This document shows positions 6,507 through 7,196 of a DNA stretch of 7,196 nt, piece after piece. The number at the start of each line of letters is the position of its first letter. The stretch's first letter is position 1. Source of the stretch: JAWLCQ01 sp041687095 (GTDB lineage: Bacteria > Planctomycetota > Phycisphaerae > SM23-33); the NCBI GenBank assembly GCA_041687095.1, contig JAWLCQ010000218.1, positions 1 to 7,196 of the forward strand, given 5' to 3'. The position numbers and the translations under genes were made by a program. Below the pieces are notes generated by a model. That model worked only from the letters and a program-made list of their open reading frames with translations, searched no databases and was not told the DNA's origin.

Positions 6507-7160
6507 ATGCGCTTCTACTGGCTGAACGTGAACGTCCCTGGATGCGCGACCCACGTACACGACCAGCTCGGACTGCCGGAGACCGACTGGGGCGGGCGAT
6601 CGTCGGTCCTGGCGGCGGCGAGATTCGACGACGGGAGTCGGGTTCTGGTGTTCGGGCGCAACTCGCCCTCCAAGGGCTGGTACGACTGCCTGCACCTGCT
6701 GACGGAGGACAACCTGCAGGCCCTGTATGATTCCCGGCGGACGGCCATTCTCTACACGCACTGGACCGCGCATCCCTCGCGGCACTTCTCGGTGGAGGCG
6801 CTGCGCGGGCTGGAGCGGCTCGGCGAGCACTACCGCACCGGCCGCATCTGGGTCGCCCCGACGTCGCGGATCCTCACGCACGACCTCGTGCGGACCTTCA
6901 TGGACTACCATGTCCGCGTGGAGGATGGGGTGCTTGTGATCAACATCCGCCACGTGAAGGCCCCGACCGGGGAGACGTTCGTCCCGACGGTCGAGGACCT
7001 GGAGGGGATCAGCTTCCGCCTGGGCTGGGAGGGCGAGGTCTGCCTGCGCGTCGCGGACGTCCGACTCGATCGAACGGCGTACGAGGTGCTGGAGGGCGAC
7101 GGCTATCGAGTGGTGCGGGTCGCTCTGACCCCAATGCCCGGGGCGGACCCGCCGGCGTAG
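6507..7160 (+). CDS. C-terminal half of a polysaccharide deacetylase-like protein, probably 5'-truncated
   Basis: The frame from ATG 6507 gives 217 residues. The segment TAILYTHWTAH, then a helix, then GRIWVAPTSRILTHDLV resembles the C-terminal part of NodB-fold polysaccharide deacetylase-like proteins of environmental bacteria. Such proteins remove acyl groups from sugars, and their N-terminal half normally carries the metal-binding motif. That half is absent here. Family-like coding continues upstream of the ATG: codons 6462-6506 read as TRYYHADLLRQFG directly after an in-frame TAA (6459-6461), with no ATG, GTG or TTG among them. No Shine-Dalgarno site precedes 6507. The simplest reading is a gene that lost its 5' half by deletion, or a pseudogene. 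It is 152 bases downstream of the lipoprotein and on the same strand, so it could be co-transcribed. Family assignment is from pattern memory and moderate in certainty. Confidence 0.55.
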   Translation: MRFYWLNVNVPGCATHVHDQLGLPETDWGGRSSVLAAARFDDGSRVLVFGRNSPSKGWYDCLHLLTEDNLQALYDSRRTAILYTHWTAHPSRHFSVEALRGLERLGEHYRTGRIWVAPTSRILTHDLVRTFMDYHVRVEDGVLVINIRHVKAPTGETFVPTVEDLEGISFRLGWEGEVCLRVADVRLDRTAYEVLEGDGYRVVRVALTPMPGADPPA

Positions 7161-7196
7161 CCGGATCGGCGTCGTGCGGAAGCTTCCACCGCGCCG

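Noticed and set aside
6401..6730. GTG-started ORF of 109 residues
   Set aside because: It overlaps the deacetylase-like frame in another phase, lacks an RBS, and its product is Ala/Arg/Pro-rich without motifs.
7178..7187. Perfect 10-bp palindrome GGAAGCTTCC near the right edge
   Set aside because: Too short, with no loop or T-run and cut off from context by the window end; such palindromes are expected by chance.

Overview
This GC-rich window reads as part of a polysaccharide-degradation locus. The likely source is a planctomycete or a related PVC-type environmental bacterium. That is an inference from the strong GC bias at third codon positions, a very large modular secreted lipoprotein, and the mix of WD40, TIG, heparinase-like and CBM9-like domains. 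No rRNA or other taxonomic marker is present.

Layout: (1) Bases 1-1200, minus strand, hold the first 400 codons of an oligogalacturonate lyase-like protein (PL22 family, TolB-like beta-propeller). It runs off the left edge, probably missing only a few C-terminal residues. Its metal-ligand and catalytic positions can be matched to known Ogl enzymes. (2) Bases 1201-1458 are a divergent intergenic region. It carries two outward-facing promoter-like sequences, each with a perfect TTGACA box, and three 12-bp tandem repeats lying between the two -35 boxes. A 32-codon ORF of doubtful status overlaps it. (3) Bases 1459-6354, plus strand, encode a 1631-residue lipoprotein. In order it has a lipobox signal peptide, a seven-bladed WD40 propeller, a jelly-roll-like region, two IPT/TIG domains, an alginate lyase/heparinase II/III-like alpha-toroid plus beta-sandwich, and a C-terminal CBM9-like domain. 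(4) Bases 6355-6461 are a short non-coding gap. (5) Bases 6462-7160, plus strand, hold the C-terminal half of a polysaccharide deacetylase-like protein, apparently lacking its N-terminal half. (6) Bases 7161-7196 show nothing recognisable.

A plausible shared role: the surface lipoprotein binds and cleaves (or only binds) a uronate-containing polysaccharide, and the PL22-like protein, which has no signal peptide, processes the unsaturated oligosaccharides inside the cell. The most notable points are the unusual domain architecture of the lipoprotein and the apparent replacement of the expected catalytic tyrosine of its lyase domain by histidine.
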